This document shows, in pieces, positions 32,996-47,900 of a stretch of DNA of 64,000 nucleotides. The notes beneath the pieces were generated by a model. That model saw only the letters and a list, made by a program, of their open reading frames with translations, was not told the DNA's origin and ran no database searches. The stretch spans positions 120,837,794 to 120,901,793 of the forward strand of contig NC_134949.1 of assembly GCF_965638725.1 (NCBI RefSeq), given 5' to 3'. A program made the position numbers and the translations under genes. This DNA comes from Aptenodytes patagonicus (lineage: Eukaryota; Chordata; Aves; Sphenisciformes; Spheniscidae). Position 1 is the first letter of the stretch. The number at the start of each line of letters is the position of its first letter.

Positions 32996-33105
32996 GCAGA
33001 GAGGAAAGATGGTTCAAGTGGTTAGACTGCTGATCAGTAACTGCAGGATGTGTTTCAGCTCTCTGTGACCAATACCTTGCATGACCTCAGGCAAGTCTCT
33101 AGCGA
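32996..33105 (+). mobile_element. MIR-type (CORE-SINE) remnant
   Basis: GATGGTTCAAGTGGTTAGAC, then ATCAGTAACTGCAGGA, TTTCAGCTCTCTGTGACC and GACCTCAGGCAAGTCTCT follow the order of a MIR consensus: tRNA-like head, then the GACCT-GGCAAGTC core. The copy is old and diverged. Confidence 0.7.
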
Positions 33106-36100
33106 TTCATCAACACTTAAAAGTTTTGTCATTTTTTTACCATATATTTTACATTCTCCATGCCATCATCTGGATGTAGCTACTTCATTGTTGCAGGACT
33201 TAACATGAGTACATTTTTTTCCAGATAGGAAATAGAATGGTTAAATGATGAAATGGCTTCCTAGAAATTTTGTAGTCTTCAGCCAGGAAGTCCCTGGCTC
33301 TTTTCCTGTAGGATCCTATCACTTGCCTATGTGGATTGCTAACCTGGGCTTAAATTATGATGCCCCAAACAGTATTGATTTATATTAAAAAATGTTTCTG
33401 TGCTCATTGGTATACGTTGGTATTATTCTCCTTCCTTGATTTTCACCAAGACAAATAACAGAGGAATCAAGGCAATAGTATGTAGGATGCTAAAGAAATG
33501 GGATTTTACTGTTAAAAACACTTCTCAAGTTTACATTCATTATAACCTTTCCATAACAAGAAAGGCTGGATATTTATCTTTTCATAACTTCTGAACTCTG
33601 TTCTCTGATTTTTCAGGGATGGCCTCTCCAAAGCATTCACTTTGTCAGAACCTTAGTAAATTCTAGCTCAGAAATTAAATCAAGGTTTATTATTGGCAAT
33701 GTGGCGTGTTAACCTTGTGAGCATTCATCCTACTAAGAAGGTGACATTCCCTTTCTAAGTCTTCAATAATTAAAATCCTGTTATTTAATTAGTCTCTCAA
33801 GTGATTATATACAGGAAATGTAGCTTGCATAATGTTGGAACTACAGCAAAAAGCAAAGTCGGCTCACGCAGGCCAACAGTAACCATCACGGCATTGCATG
33901 GCGCTTCTTGTTAGGTCAACTCTGCTTGAGTAAAATAAGTAACTTGGGCGTGAAAGACTTAACTCTTCTTATTCAGCACTTCAGCTGTCCAGTTCACTCC
34001 AGTTTAGGCGTCTTCCTAAGTGTTGCTTTTGCTTGGAGAAGTAAATTTACCCGTGTTTGCTTCTACTCATAATAGTGCAGTCATAAAGTCAGTGTTGCTC
34101 AACGATTCCACATTCGAGGTCCAGTATTTTAAGGAAGGACAGTGGCCACAAAGGCAGTCCCATCTCTGGCAGCTTGTTTCACCTCTGCATTCTCCTTCCC
34201 CTTCTCTCAAACCCTCTCTTGCCAAACATTTGTGCATCCATGCAATGAACCAGATTAGAGAACTGGTCTGCATTAAGACTAACCCAAAAGAAGCCTGGCC
34301 AGCTTTCAGCTTTCCTGCTCACTACATGGCTGCGCAAAGCCTTGGGCTGGCACAAGGAAAGATGAAGTGAGACAGGGCAGCAGTCTCTCTGTGGCAGTGC
34401 TGCCTTATGCTATCTTCTAATATTTCTGGAACTGCTCTGATGGTACAGTGCCTTTATTGAAGCTTATGCTAGCTACATTTTTTAAAGCCAGAATTATACT
34501 AAAGCTAAAATATATATGTATGTGATTATGAATATATACATATATATTACTCTGTATTAAACTATCACTAAAACATCTCTTTCTGTTATAATCAGGAGAT
34601 ATTTGGGACTCGCTGTCTAATCATGACTTTGACTTGGCCTTGATCTTTTTTTAGCTACTCATCTACACCATTTATATTCTGCACAGACATTGCCATGCTA
34701 AAAGACCATCCAAAGGTCAGAGGGTTGGCTATTGGCAGTTGCCTGCCCTTTCACCAGCCAAAATCTATTACTGTACACATGGAAATCCCCAGATTATCTG
34801 TAGGAACATGTTTGTCAAATTCTAGGATGGTAAAATTTTAGCAAGGTCTTGGGAAGTTCATAAAAAGGACAGAATGTTAATTTCTATTTGCTTATTCAGC
34901 AGTGGGAACCTGAGAAATTGGAAAGCAAGGGATAGAAAAGTACCTGCTGAAGTTGTGAGTATAACATCTGACTGTGTTTGTCCAACAACACTGACATCTG
35001 GCCAATGAAAAAATGTGAGTGACATATTGAGCGAAGCCTGAGGACCATACCTAGTTTGCAGAGAATCATGCTTATACCTGAAACAGAGAGTTGTGAACCA
35101 CATGGGGCTGAACATTCAGGGTGAACATAATTCTCTTGGTAACAGCAGCAGCAGTTACATCAGCTTTTCCCAGATTGTGCTTATCTCATTTGTGACATAA
35201 TGAGAAGGAGCACTCTAATCAACTAGAGTACTTGTAATCAACCAAGTACTTCTTAGGTAATTGGTCCACAGCTCCTGGGTTAAATGCTACCCTCATCCTG
35301 GGCTTATCTCGCTTGCTGGTGCAGCGGATTGCAAGCTAGACAGGAAAGCAAGATTTCCTTACCATTTGTGTATTCTTACCTCAGTATATGTGCTTTCTGC
35401 TATTGCTAATCCAGTTAGCTGGAGTCACTGGAAGGCACTTCTGGGGATTTTAGAGGAGTACTGCCTTTGCATGGGATCAGTAGATTAAATTGTTTGAAAA
35501 TGTTGACATATTAAAATAGTGATGACAGTCCCCAGCTGAGTTAAGCATCCAATATGTTTGATTCTGCCTGCACAAGAGGCAAGAATTCAGAGGTTCCTCT
35601 AAACAAACAAGATTGGAAAGGATGATAGTCTCAGAAAGGAATCAATGCTGTTTGTATTGATTTTGTATTGCAGGTGCAATCAAGGTATAAAATCATGCTG
35701 TGGCACTGGTACAGTACACACCAAAATACAATTCAAGAGCATCTACTTCGGGAGAGAAAGCAAAATTACTGGTGTCTTTCTGGTTTGGATGTCATGAGAG
35801 AGAAAGCATAATTGGGCAAAAATGACATGTCTTCTACATGGTGAGTTCTGTTTTGCATGAGGAGGTCAAATCCAGGATCAGATAAGGGCTAGAGAAACAT
35901 CTCTCTTCAGTTTTCAGAGTGGTCATTTGGGAACTTTTTTCCAGTGGAGTGCACAGGAGCCTGGAAATACCTGGAAATACAAGTCAATTGCTATTGAAAG
36001 TTCAGCTGTTATTGTTGCGGTGGGAAGAATTTATCAGTACCAATGGGATGTGGAAACTTGGAGAACATCAAACTGAGGAGTGAAGAAAATAGTAATTTTA

Positions 36101-39034
36101 GGCTGTAATTAGAAAAGATAGGAAATACTGCAAGAGGGTGGCAGGCTCAGGATTGAATAGCTGAAGACTTCTGCAGAAATAGCACACCCAAATGAAGTCA
36201 TGAAGAGTAAAATAAATAACTGCCTGCAGACTCCTGGAAACAAGCTACTACCACTCCTGATTTGTGTTTCTTTCAGCTCTGCAGACACTAAGCAGAAAAA
36301 ACTGTAGCTAAAAGGTAGGATTCTGAGATCAAGACCAGAACTTATGTTGGTTGGTGCCTGGGCCACTGAGATCTGTGGTCTTCTTTCTTCACTGTGTCAT
36401 GCCTTGACTTGGATGCCCAATCTGGCATTTTCTAAGGATGGTCTAAAACAGTAGTAGATCTTCAGGACAAAGACAGAGGTTTTTCCAATTTTTAATACTT
36501 TGTTTCTCTACTCAAATAATTTTAAAGACCTTGTCCAAGTAACTGCAAATTTTCTTTCTTATATTGTACCCATTCTTATTTGGGGATTAACTTTAGGGTT
36601 CTTAATCGTGTGTCATCTGAATATACCTGGTGAGAAATCCATTAATTCTCCAGAACTCAGGTCAGTGGGAGTCTCCTGGCCCACCTGTCTCTGAATCGGG
36701 CCCAGGGTCTGCAAAGCACTCTCCTTCTTGCTGCCAGCATAGAGCGTGACCCACCAGCATGACCTGGGGAACTTCTGTGTGTCCCATTATTTCCTGGCTG
36801 TTCTGTCAGCCCCATATATCTGCCAGCAGCTAGGAAATTGGCCTGAATCCGTGTTTGGTTGTGAATCAAAAGAATTCCAAAGACACCTTTGCAGCCCTTG
36901 TTCCTGCACTGCATAACCTTCCTAGCTGTAACTATGAATCATAGCTCACACAGTAATGCATAGTCTTTCCTACATGATTCTTGAAGTGTTTAAAGAAATA
37001 TTAATGAATAAATGCTGTGCACTTCTGCAAAGCAGGAGATACTATACCATGTTGTACAAATAAGGGAATCATGCCATAGTGTAGTAAGGGCCAAAGGCCA
37101 CGGAATGGATTCATGCCAAAAGTTGGGACTATCACATGGGGCTTGTTCCCAGTATTGCATGCTAAATCCCAAAAGTGCGATCTCGTGTCTGAACAGTAGA
37201 CACATCACCTACTGCCTAAAAAACCTGTTAAGTTGAAGACTATACCGTTGCTATTTAAGTTCCAGAGTAGAGAAAAATAAAGTAACAGATATATATGAAT
37301 AAAATAATTATGGACAGTTACCAAAGTATCATTTAAGCAGTGCAACACAGCTTACATATAAAGAATAAGCAGAGAACATTTTATAATAAACACCTTCAAA
37401 ACAGGTAATTATGAATGTACCGGTGTTGTAATGTGTGCAACAAAAGAAAAGTTAATGTCCTGGAGGTTTATTTAATAAGAAAATCACCATAATGTACATC
37501 TAATCAGTAGGAACTAATGTTTGTACTGTGCTATGATGATATGTAAAGCTACCAAAATACTGCATTACTTTGTTCACTCAGATTTGCGTGTATTTGCTAA
37601 GTATTTAATCTCCAGGTGCTTTGTGTACTACACAATGAATGTGTGAAAGATGAACAAGAGATCTAGGCTGAGGGAAGCAAAAGGATGTTACCAGACATTG
37701 AAGTTCCAAGGTGAAGGTGGCAACACCACATCCCTGACTCAGCAGCATCAGTAGTTTTCTTTGTTGGCTATCAGCCAGATTTAATTCTAAACCCCGTATT
37801 GGGCTTAAGATACTTGAAACAGTAATCAAGCGGTAAATACATCTCTGTCTTTTTTGCTTTTGAAGGATAATTGTCCCAACTGTTTTTCATCATCAGCATT
37901 GCTTATCTTACCAACTCTGCAGGCTAGGTGTTCATTGCTTTGCAAAGAATAGATGTTATCTGTGATACATTTGAGCTTCTTAATTTCTTTTTTTTTTTTT
38001 AACATAGTACAGTGAAGTGAATGTCTAAATGTTTGTTATGCATCTTTATGGTCCAACTTCTGAGTTCTATTGACTAAAATATGGGCATCAGTAAGCCATG
38101 TGTGCGATCACGACAGATTCTCTGCTGATCATTCTCTTGCATGAAAATGATCCAAAACATATACTACAGCATCACATCAGTTATTTTGATCCACTAGCAG
38201 ATGTCCTTGTTGTCAACCAGCTGGCGAAGAGACAGCAGAAGACATTAAACTGGTGCTTAAAGTGGGACAATATGTGGCAGCAAGCCATACCACCACTCTT
38301 ACTTTGAACATCAACATGTTGCGGGCGTAGGAGGGAGTCATCTATGTTCCCAACACCTGCAGAAACTCTGAGAGAGCAATTGTCTTGCTTGATCACTTAC
38401 AAAGGCTTTGGATAGGTTGGCCCAGAAGCCACCGCCTTCACAGAAAGGAGTGGTGGAAGGCAGAGTGTACAGGATTCCATACTGCTATGTTTTTGCTTCA
38501 TTTGAACTTAATTTGCTTTATTAATAAAAGAAGACATTTGACAATTAGACTTGCTTTGTGCATGAACTCAGAAAAATACATTGGAATAGGGTTCAGAAAG
38601 ATATCTTTGGGAAAGACGGGAAACCCAAAGCAGTCATTCAGCAGTGTGCGATTCCATTTACGAGGCTTTTGAAAACGCAAGTGAACTCCCTTTGCTCTCA
38701 TCAGCAGTTTGATGCCTGCTTTTCAAGCCTTCAGAGTCCCTGAAATTTGAACTCACACCTTGTGGGGTACTTCATTGTGCCTCCATGCCTCCTGTCCTCT
38801 ACGATACAGTCTAACCAGCAATTTGTCTTCAATCTTGAATTTATGTTACCGCTGGCATGTACAGGAGAACTACAAAAGAAAATGCTCTGTTCTGATGAGA
38901 CTTATAAAGGATTATGGATTTGAGACCTAATAATTGATTTTACATGCTAGAATCACAGTCCAAGCTGAAACAGTGAAATACAGAGTGTATGCTTTTAAGG
39001 GTGCCATGTACAGTATTTTTACTGTAAAAAACCA

Positions 39035-39046
39035 AATAAAAATAAA
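39035..39046 (+). terminator. Two adjacent AATAAA signals with upstream hairpin
   Basis: AATAAAAATAAA is two abutting polyadenylation hexamers. A 7-bp hairpin TACAGTA-TTTT-TACTGTA ends 8 bases before them. No coding exon leads into this site, so any transcript is unknown; it may be chance in AT-rich sequence. Confidence 0.35.
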
Positions 39047-42000
39047 TTCTTGTGATTCTACCCACTGATCATGTAGGTTAAGTTACTAGTAATGGTGTGG
39101 CTTATTCAGTTAATCTATGGTCAGGCTTAGTAGTTATAATAAATTATCCCAGGACCATCAACAGGGTGAAAATAAGGGAACTCTCAGAACAAGTGGGATT
39201 ACAGGGTTTTTTACTGTTGTATGATACGTGGTTCCAAAAGGTTCCAAATACCCCAACAGCCCTCCTGCAGACTTCTCAGCAGCTCTAAAGAAAAGGTTGT
39301 TTTCAGTTGTGCATCTATCTCTAGTTGCCTGTGTTAAAGGATTCCAGATATGTGCTTTCAATGTTTCTCCCTGAAATCTTGGAGAAAAGAATGAATCCTC
39401 TGCGTAACATCTTACAATCTCATAGGAACCTACTGCTTTAACTTTTTCTGTCTATTTCTTGGTTTTAGGAGGCTTAAGTGTGGTTATGGTGAAATCTGTG
39501 AGTGGTAGTGTGAACATGAATAGGAAAAACCTTGTAATATTTGGATATTCAGAACTTTAAAAAAGGGGTTTCATCAGCAAGTGAAATTAGACAATGTTTC
39601 TCAATTTTCATGATTTTGTAATCATTATGGCAAATTATGGCTTGTAAAAAAAGTCTTAAGAGAACAAATATTTGAAACAGGTTATTTTACTTTTTTGCAT
39701 TTTTAAAATTCAAAAGCAGTCTGTCGTCTATATGCCATGTTTTTTGTAACTTTTGAAAGCCATGCTTTAAAATTGAAATCTCATCAACCGCTAAACTGTG
39801 GTAATACAAACTACCCAGTTCTAGTAAACAGCACTCTATTACTGGATTTAACATTTCAAGAACTGTGGGCTTTATTAATAGCTAGTTTTGTTCAATTTAA
39901 ACCACTGTAATTTTATTTATGGCTGTAAAACTGTAGGAACTAAGTGAATGGAACGGGAGTAATTTTCATTTTAGGTATGTCAGTAGTAATTTTCTAATTT
40001 TGCACTGTGTTTGAAGACTTGTAATACTCAAATGGCAGACAAGTTGATGATCTGAACCGCAACTTGGAATGTACAATTTTCCCCAAAAATGTATGTGCTT
40101 CTCCACATATCTTACAGTTTTTCTTATGATGCCATTGACGGCTACTTGAGACGGCAGTCTTGTGTTTCATAACGTTTCACCTGAAATGGACAGTTACCAG
40201 ACGTTAAGATCTAACTGCTCATCTAAAGGAAAGGCGTTCAAGGTATGATGAAGTTTCACACATAGATAGAGATGTTGCATTTTGCAAGATGAGAATCTTA
40301 AACATTTTTGTCAGGAGCCTGTAATTCAGATAACTTAAAGATCAGTATTCCCTGCTGCCTCCCTGTGAAGGTGGCATTCCTGTCACTCACATGAGAATCA
40401 GGATTTAGAGAGCTCAAGCAGGAGCTACGGCAGCGTGCATATAGTTCATGGTGTTAAAACAATTAGCTGGTATTGCCAACAGAGCTTTAAAAAAAAAAGG
40501 AGTAAAGAAATTTAAAAAGATTCAGTACAGGTTTAGTTTGGAGACATCATTTTGTTCTTGGATGACCACATGAAGAAAATCATAAAATCGAAACCAGGAT
40601 GTCATTAGGGGCTTGCATGAACATGGTATGGGGAATCGAGGTTGTTTTTTGACAAAAACTGCTGTAGCAAAGGCAATTTCTTATTAAAGAAATTACCTGA
40701 TTAACTCTGATTAAGGAGTTTTACATTAATATGCTATACTGGTGAACAGTCAGTATCAAAATAGTCAATAGGTTTCAAATGGTGCAACATTATACTGTCC
40801 TGATACAGTTCTCCTTGTATTGTCTTCAAAGGCTCTTTGACATGAGATGGATGAATTTCTCGAATGTGTCCTCTAAGGGGCAGCATTGAAGAGCAGGTCT
40901 CTCTCTAAACGGCTGCTTCTATTTATAATATGGAGTAGGTGTAAGTGACTAACGAATTAGTGCTTATTCTCTGTTGTCTGGAATTACGGGTTTTCAAAGG
41001 TAACCAATATGTTTGCGAGTCATTACTGCCAATCTGTCAAAAATCCTGTAGCAGACATGTTTCAGTTGAAGTGATAAAACCATTGGAATTCTCCCCTGTG
41101 GAGTACTCAAAATCATACAAAAAAGTTGGGTATTTTTTTAATTCTTTTTTAGTGAGAAACTGATGGCAGAGCCTATTTGCATTTCTTTCTTGTGAGAAAT
41201 ATCAATATTGTGTCGTTTCTAGAAGCAATATGTCATTTTGACTAATGCTAATTAGATAATGTCAAGTCTTTCCTGTCAGTATTGCACTTAAACAGTATTG
41301 TGTGGGTGACTTAATATGGGAATATTCTGGAGTATTAATATCACTGGCTTAGTCCTGTGCATTAGATCACAAGCATATCTGCTTTTTCCTTATTAAAGTC
41401 ATGTGATAAGAGGAAGAGCTTGGCATTAATAATGACAAAATGGTAGTGCTTGGTCCTTCATTTGCAGTCAGCCCCAGGGGCATGGATAATTATTTAGGAA
41501 GAACAAAGTTAAAGTGCTATTTGCCCCCTCTGAAAAATAAGCAGTTTACTGTCCTTACCCTACTTTGTGTTGTCAGTGTCCCAATAGAAAATTGGTAGAG
41601 TCTTGTTTTCTGGGCAGGAGCTGTCCCTGGGTAAGATGGCCTTTGAAATTGTCTTGTATAATTTATCTGCCAAAGCAAAGTCTTTTTTTTTTTTTTCTAG
41701 TGTGCCTTTATAAAAAGATAATATCTTTGGGTTTATAAAAATATGGTATCTTTCATTGGAACAAGCAGTTTTGGCTGAATTTGGGTTCATGGGGGAAAGT
41801 GGTGTGAGCATCCATCATTAAAGATTGTATCAGAGATGCACAAGGGTTCCAAACCAACTGTAAATAGGGAGGCAGGTCATAAGTCTGACAGTTTTTGACT
41901 TTGTAACCATAATGACTTCTTGTTTAGTGTACTTCATTCTACAGAACAAGATAAATTCATGCACACGCATCCTGTCATTGTGTGATAGTCATGTGCCTGA

Positions 42001-44770
42001 TACATCTACCGCACTGCTGAACTGTCTGCTCTGCTCTTGCTAGTTATAATATCATATGTTTTCTCTTCAGGGAGGGAGGGAGGATAAATATCTAGAGGAG
42101 GTGTGAGGACTTCCTGGACTATTACAAGCCACATTTAGTAATGAAAAATTTTTGCTAATAAGTATTCTAGCATTTATTGTTTCTAAACTTCTCCTCTATG
42201 TTTGCAGCTGGCACTATTAACTAAGGCAGTTTCGGTGCTGAATCAGCAGTGAGGTTTCAAGTACGGGCAGAATACCAGCTGCTGCTGGGGATTTCACCAC
42301 ATTCTTCTGAATGCTGATTTCTTCCTTATAGCAGCAAAGCTTCATGAAAAAGTGTGTTGACTTAAAAGCCTTGTGCGTGTATCCATGAGAGCATGATGAC
42401 CTCAGCCATCATCAACAAGTGAGGCTGTAATGTCTTGTAGTATCCTCTTCAGGTAAGTTCTTAAGTAAGGTAAGCTAAGCATTCCCTTAAGAAATGGCAA
42501 GTGCAATTGAAATGGAGGGATTACTCCACTTTTACACGGATATGAGAAAATTATGTTTTTATCCTAGGACAGCTGGGTGTGGTTTAGTGGCACAATTGGC
42601 AAGCAAAATTGAAGCATTTGTATTTAAGTGCTTGCGAGAAAGTGCTGGTGTTTCCAGTTAGCCAGTGCTAGCCAGTGCTAGCTTTGAACGTTCAGCTGCT
42701 GATCTCCCAGTGAATTGCTGCACACTGTCAATCCATATCACCCTTCATCATTCCCTGTTGAGATGACGTGCCACCATTCTTCCCGTAATTAGTTTCCAAA
42801 GGTTGTTTTCCGTCTCTATGCTGATGTGAGTGAAGCGTATGTTTGCACCTGCTGATTTCTGACAACAGTGAGGCTTTTCCAGTAATATTTCCAACTTCAG
42901 CTTTTATCTTGTTTTCCATGCAAGAGATATGCAAGGGTCTTTGGCAGCATCATGTCTCAAAGGCTTCAGTTTTCTTCCTCTCAGCAGAATTAGCTTCCCA
43001 CAACTTCTGTCTAGAGTTTGCTGTGGAAGCAATGGAGTTTTTCACCAGTCAGGCTTTCAAATGATTCAAGATGCAGTTATTTCCAGATGGTCTTAAGGCA
43101 GGTGTAAAAATTGTTGGGTCAACACCTGTAATTCCACGTTACAGTGACTGAGCCAATTTTTTCATTTCTCTGCAACAAGCTCCTTCATTAGATCTGTGTG
43201 ATCCTATGTAAGTGAATTCAGCTACTGCATATCAATTTGCCTATAAAGTTTCTTATGTGCTATCTTTAAAGTCAGTGCTCAATATATGTTTCATGCTGGT
43301 TTTAATGACTTAATTTCATCTGATAGGGTTCAGCCATTTATGAGTGTAGAGTGCGGGGGAAAGTACGTTATTTTACCTGTGATAAAATACTGCTCAGGCA
43401 AGGAGACTGGAGGTATCTAAGAACAGTAATGGAGTTCTCTGTTGGCTGCTCCACTTGTCAGGACTTGGGATGTTGGGTTGTGAGCGAGGTGCAACAAGAC
43501 TAAATAATGTATATTTGATCTATACCTTTCCATTATCCAAAAGACAAGAAAGAAGTATTCTTCTCTGGTTCTGGATTTCTGGCTGGGAATATTGTGATTT
43601 GATTACATCATATTGGATCTTCTGATCTCACCTAGGATAACTGGTGCTGTAGAAAAAAACACTTCTCTACCCAGTTCCATGCAGACTTGAAAAGGTTATC
43701 CTTATGGACTGCAAGAAGAGATAAGGTCAACAAAGAAATTCTATTTTTGTGGCTGGTGTGAAGGCACTTATTGAATTACCATGGCAGACAAATGGAATAT
43801 ACCATCTAGATTTTAATATTTGGCAAATTCTGAGCCATGCAATCGAAGTGGTATTGGAAATTCGACATGACTTACCAATGTTTATGCTTTCAAAATCAAT
43901 TCTCTATAGCATGGAGCAGCTCCACCCTGATCAGCCCCAGTGTCAGTAAAGGGGACCAAATCCCTCACACAGTGGGATTTTTAACAAATTTTGCTGCAGA
44001 AATAAGTTCATCAGAAATTGTCAAAAATGGGATTCTGTTTGTACTCAGAGGAATCTATAAAATGAAGATTTTGCTCTGTGTGCGGTTTTAGGCAAAGCAT
44101 TTTTATTTTTTTTAAATTTCTTCCTGGAACATCTTCCATATGCTAGAATATTTAAAGTGTATTTTTAAATAGTGACTGGCAATCTGTGTAGCACCATTTT
44201 AGCACAAATGAGGTCATATGCTACTAGAATACTACTTATACTAGGAAACTGAGATTAATTGAAAGTAGCACAGCTAAAAAAGGGAAGGCAACAGGTGTTT
44301 TATTAGATAGCAGATATTGGCTTTTTTGACATCTGTAGAATAACTGATACTTCAGCCTAAAAATTGTTACGAATTTGCATGTTTCTACTACTGAATATCA
44401 GTAAGTCCCCGTGTTCCTAATTTAGAGTGTTTCTTTAATGTGTTTTTGATGACTAAAACATGATACCCTCTTCTAGCAGATCACCAGTTTCATAATGTGA
44501 TACAGGACTGAAAGAATTTTGCTTGGGTACCAGGCATCTGATGACTAAGAATATGCTAGAAACGAAACAGGGCAGGCTGTGCTGCACAAAAAAACTGGAG
44601 TTATCAGCATTCTGTAATTTTCAGAGATGACAGTAAGATGTATGTGCAGCCTGTTATAAAGAAGTATTTTTTGTGTTGCAATGAATGGGAGAGTAATTTT
44701 CTTAGATGCGCAGATTTTAGTCACCTACTTAGTGAATAAGAGAAGTGGGATTTATCTCTACCCAAACTTA

Positions 44771-44922
44771 CAACGCCTTGGACTATTGATTTGAGCAAGT
44801 CACGGAAGTGAAGCACCCTGGACTTCAATTTCCCCGTTGTTTAAGACTGAGATCTTCCCTAGTTTATTGTTATAAAGTAATTTAGAGAACCTTTTAAAAT
44901 GTGCTGTTCAAATCCATATTAT
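44771..44922 (+). mobile_element. MIR-type (CORE-SINE) remnant
   Basis: TTGAGCAAGTCAC, then CTGGACTTCAATTTCCCCGT and TATAAAGTAATTTAGAGAAC follow the MIR core (GGCAAGTCACTT...CTCAGTTTCCCC...) and its 3' part. It is strongly diverged, with edges approximate. Confidence 0.6.
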
Positions 44923-47900
44923 TGGGGATATTAGCACCATAGCCCCAATAATAAATAGATGATAAAACGGTTACAGTCAAATCATTCATCCTGCTGCTTC
45001 AAATTTAATGTTCTGTATACAGAATGCTATCATATTCTCACATTTTAAAAATACGCTGCCTTCCATAAAGTAGTAGTTTCAGGTGACTAATCATTGTGTA
45101 AAGCATGGAGCTGATATTTAAATGCAAATCAGGGGCCTTTTGGTTTGTGCAGTTTTGGTATCTTAGCACATGATTCATAGCTTTCGGGAGCAGCACACCT
45201 CTTAGAAGAGGAGTGTGCGTATTAAGTGAAGTACAGGTGATTCCACCTTCTTTTGTAAAGTGTGTATAATAATACAGATTTAACTAGAAACTCTGACATT
45301 TAAAAAACATGTATACAATGGATACAAAACATAAAATGATTATGAACTCAATTTGCAAATGCATATACTGTTTAAACTGAGTACAACTGAAGCATCAGTC
45401 TGGAAATGTGCAGTGTCAGAGACATCTGGAAAAACCACCCCTGGGCCATTCAGCCATCATTTCTGTCCAAGACCCTTGCTGTCATGGCTATTGAAGATTT
45501 TGCATGTCTTAAGATTTTACGTAGAGAGCCTTTTTTAGGCTTTGCTGTAATGGCATGTAATGAAGGCACTCATACCATCTAAATACCATCTGTCCATATA
45601 AAGCAGGAGAGGATCTTACGATTTGGGGGAAACCCTGGCTCCATGGAAACTGAAGCAGAATATTTTTAGTGACTTCACTGGAGCCAGGATTTTCTGTATC
45701 TTCAAACAAATACTTTCACAGTAATGGGACCTGGAGCTGGAGATCAATATCAACTGCTGATGGTATTGAGCTGTAGAATGTTATTTGCAATAACGGTAAT
45801 GATCAGAGACAAATCTCTCTCCCTCCCCTTCCAAAGGAAACATATAGGGAGGAATCCTCAATCTTTTCAGAAACACATCAGGAGAAGAGAAAATGGTCAG
45901 CGTAGTCAGAGGCGCAGTCCCGCTTTTCACTAACTCTTTGGGGCAGAGCCCATAGTCTGCTCTAAAATCACACTGCAGTTAAAAAGACAGCCTCACCAGA
46001 TACCTAACTAATGGTGTAGCTGTCTGATACCCTCCCGGGTCATTGCTGGGGGAAAGGCAGTGTGGGTAGAATATCTTTGCAGTTTAGTCATTTCAAGGGA
46101 TGAAAAAGGTCTTTTGAGGCCACAAGGGCAACTGCTGGCTTCCTGAGATTTGCACCGATTAGATCAATCTTGGGCTAGGGCCAGAAAGTGAGGGGGTGAG
46201 GAAGGATGAAAATTTGACTTCAGACCTTCACGTCTCTATTTGTCCTGCAACCTCTCTGTATCTAAGCTGAGTCAAGAGAATCTAGCAGCGCACCTATACA
46301 GGAGATCTGGGTTAGCTAAACCTTTCCCATTTGGAATTTAAAAATATAAAATATACCTTCAAAATACATTTTGAAAGATAAAAGGAGGAGAAACCCCTTT
46401 TCAAGCACAGAACAATAAATATGAAGACATTTTGTATAATCATTCCGTAATTGTTCTCCATTTTTCTGCGTTTGATTTAATGACTGTGATAGCAGTCAAT
46501 CAAAGAAGTCATATGTAGGCAGTACATGTGCGTGATACAGCTACAGAAAATAAAAGTTTAAGCCGAAGAAATTCATCTCTCTTGTGATACTTCAAGATTT
46601 ATCTATTAATTGCTTGCCTGTGGTTTCAAAACTGCCAAAAGATATCCAAAATCGCACTAGGAAATCCTCTGAGTTCAGTCAAATCTCTGATTTAGTCAGC
46701 TTCAGCTATCACTGCCATCACCAGCTCATCTATAAATACATCTGCTTTCACAGCATACGCATTCTGAAATTTGCCCGTTGCCTCCTCAGAAGTGCAGGGC
46801 TATCGTCTGCTATTAGACAAGCCCAGCTTGACCAAAGCCAACATGAACCCAGCCTAACACGCCAAGCCCATCCCTTGTTGTTAGCTTTGATAGTCGCTGC
46901 TATCATTTGATAGTTTGCTTGTAGCCAGTCCAAGTTGGCAGTGTCAGCCCAAGCTGATTGGAGCCGCAGACATTTTTGCTGACTGGAGTCATGCTATCTT
47001 TGCCAGTTTGCTGGAATAGACACAGACACTGATTGGGTCATGCTGAAAACATTCCTGTCCTATGAAGCAAGTCTGTTTGTATTTTAGGTTTGCCAGGACT
47101 AATGAATTAAAAATCTTGGGCTCGCCACAGTTTGCTGCTTAATAATGCCTGTGACAGAAGGATTTTTTCCTCCCTGAAGCGTGACAGCATCATAATCCCT
47201 CGTCACTGGCAAGGAGAGGAAGGAAAAGCGGAATTGTGGAGAAAAGCGGAAAAGGGTGATCTTTTGGGACAGCAAAGCCTATGGGAAGTGCAGGTAGCAG
47301 CATGTTGCCCTGACAGCTGTCTCAGCTTCTCAGACCTTGTCAGTTTGTTGCTATGCAGCAGGTGCAGCCTTTTCTTTTATTGAAGCTTTACTCCATAAAG
47401 GCAACGACAAGCCAAGGCAGTGGCTGGCCCTGGATTATACAAGTGCAGACACTCCGCTAAGTGAGGTAAGGCAACAGGTGTGAAAACTGAACTAAATTGA
47501 TAGAGCTGTAACAGCACTTAATCTGAGTTCTGCTGCAGATTTTTTATGGAGAAACAGCAGCCAGTTCTATAGGCAATTGTTGTGAAGAAGAGAGCTGCTC
47601 ATTAAATCTTGTTAAATTCCAGGTTGCCCACTCACCCTCATCTCTGTCTACAGAGATATTGTTCTTCATGCAAGGAGAAGGCAGGTGGGGAATTGGGGGC
47701 AGTCGGTCTGCGTGTTTCCTGTATCACCTCATTTGCACACAGGCTGCTTCCATCCCTCTCTGTTCCCTTTGACTGCTTTTTGTGGTGAAGAGCTTGAAGA
47801 TTCCGCACAAGAAGGAGTGAAGGGATAAATGCAATATAAAAAAAATGGATAGCAGGGTAATTGCTGCGTACAAAGATGAGATTTCTTTTTGGAATAAAAT

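Noticed and set aside
36640-36715. Phrases such as GGTCAGTGGGAGTCTCCTGG and similar ones near 7810, 45660 and 49280
   Set aside because: They resemble scraps of very old sauropsid repeats, but each is too short and diverged to assign.
38098-38307. Phrase LHENDPKH, resembling the DNDPKH motif of Tc1-type transposases
   Set aside because: The similarity does not extend on either side and the expected downstream acidic residue context is absent. It is not enough to call a transposon.
47390-47466. Possible 5' non-coding exon of MAP3K7CL ending GTGAG/GTAAGG
   Set aside because: A good donor alone is common by chance in 18 kb; there is no acceptor or transcript evidence.
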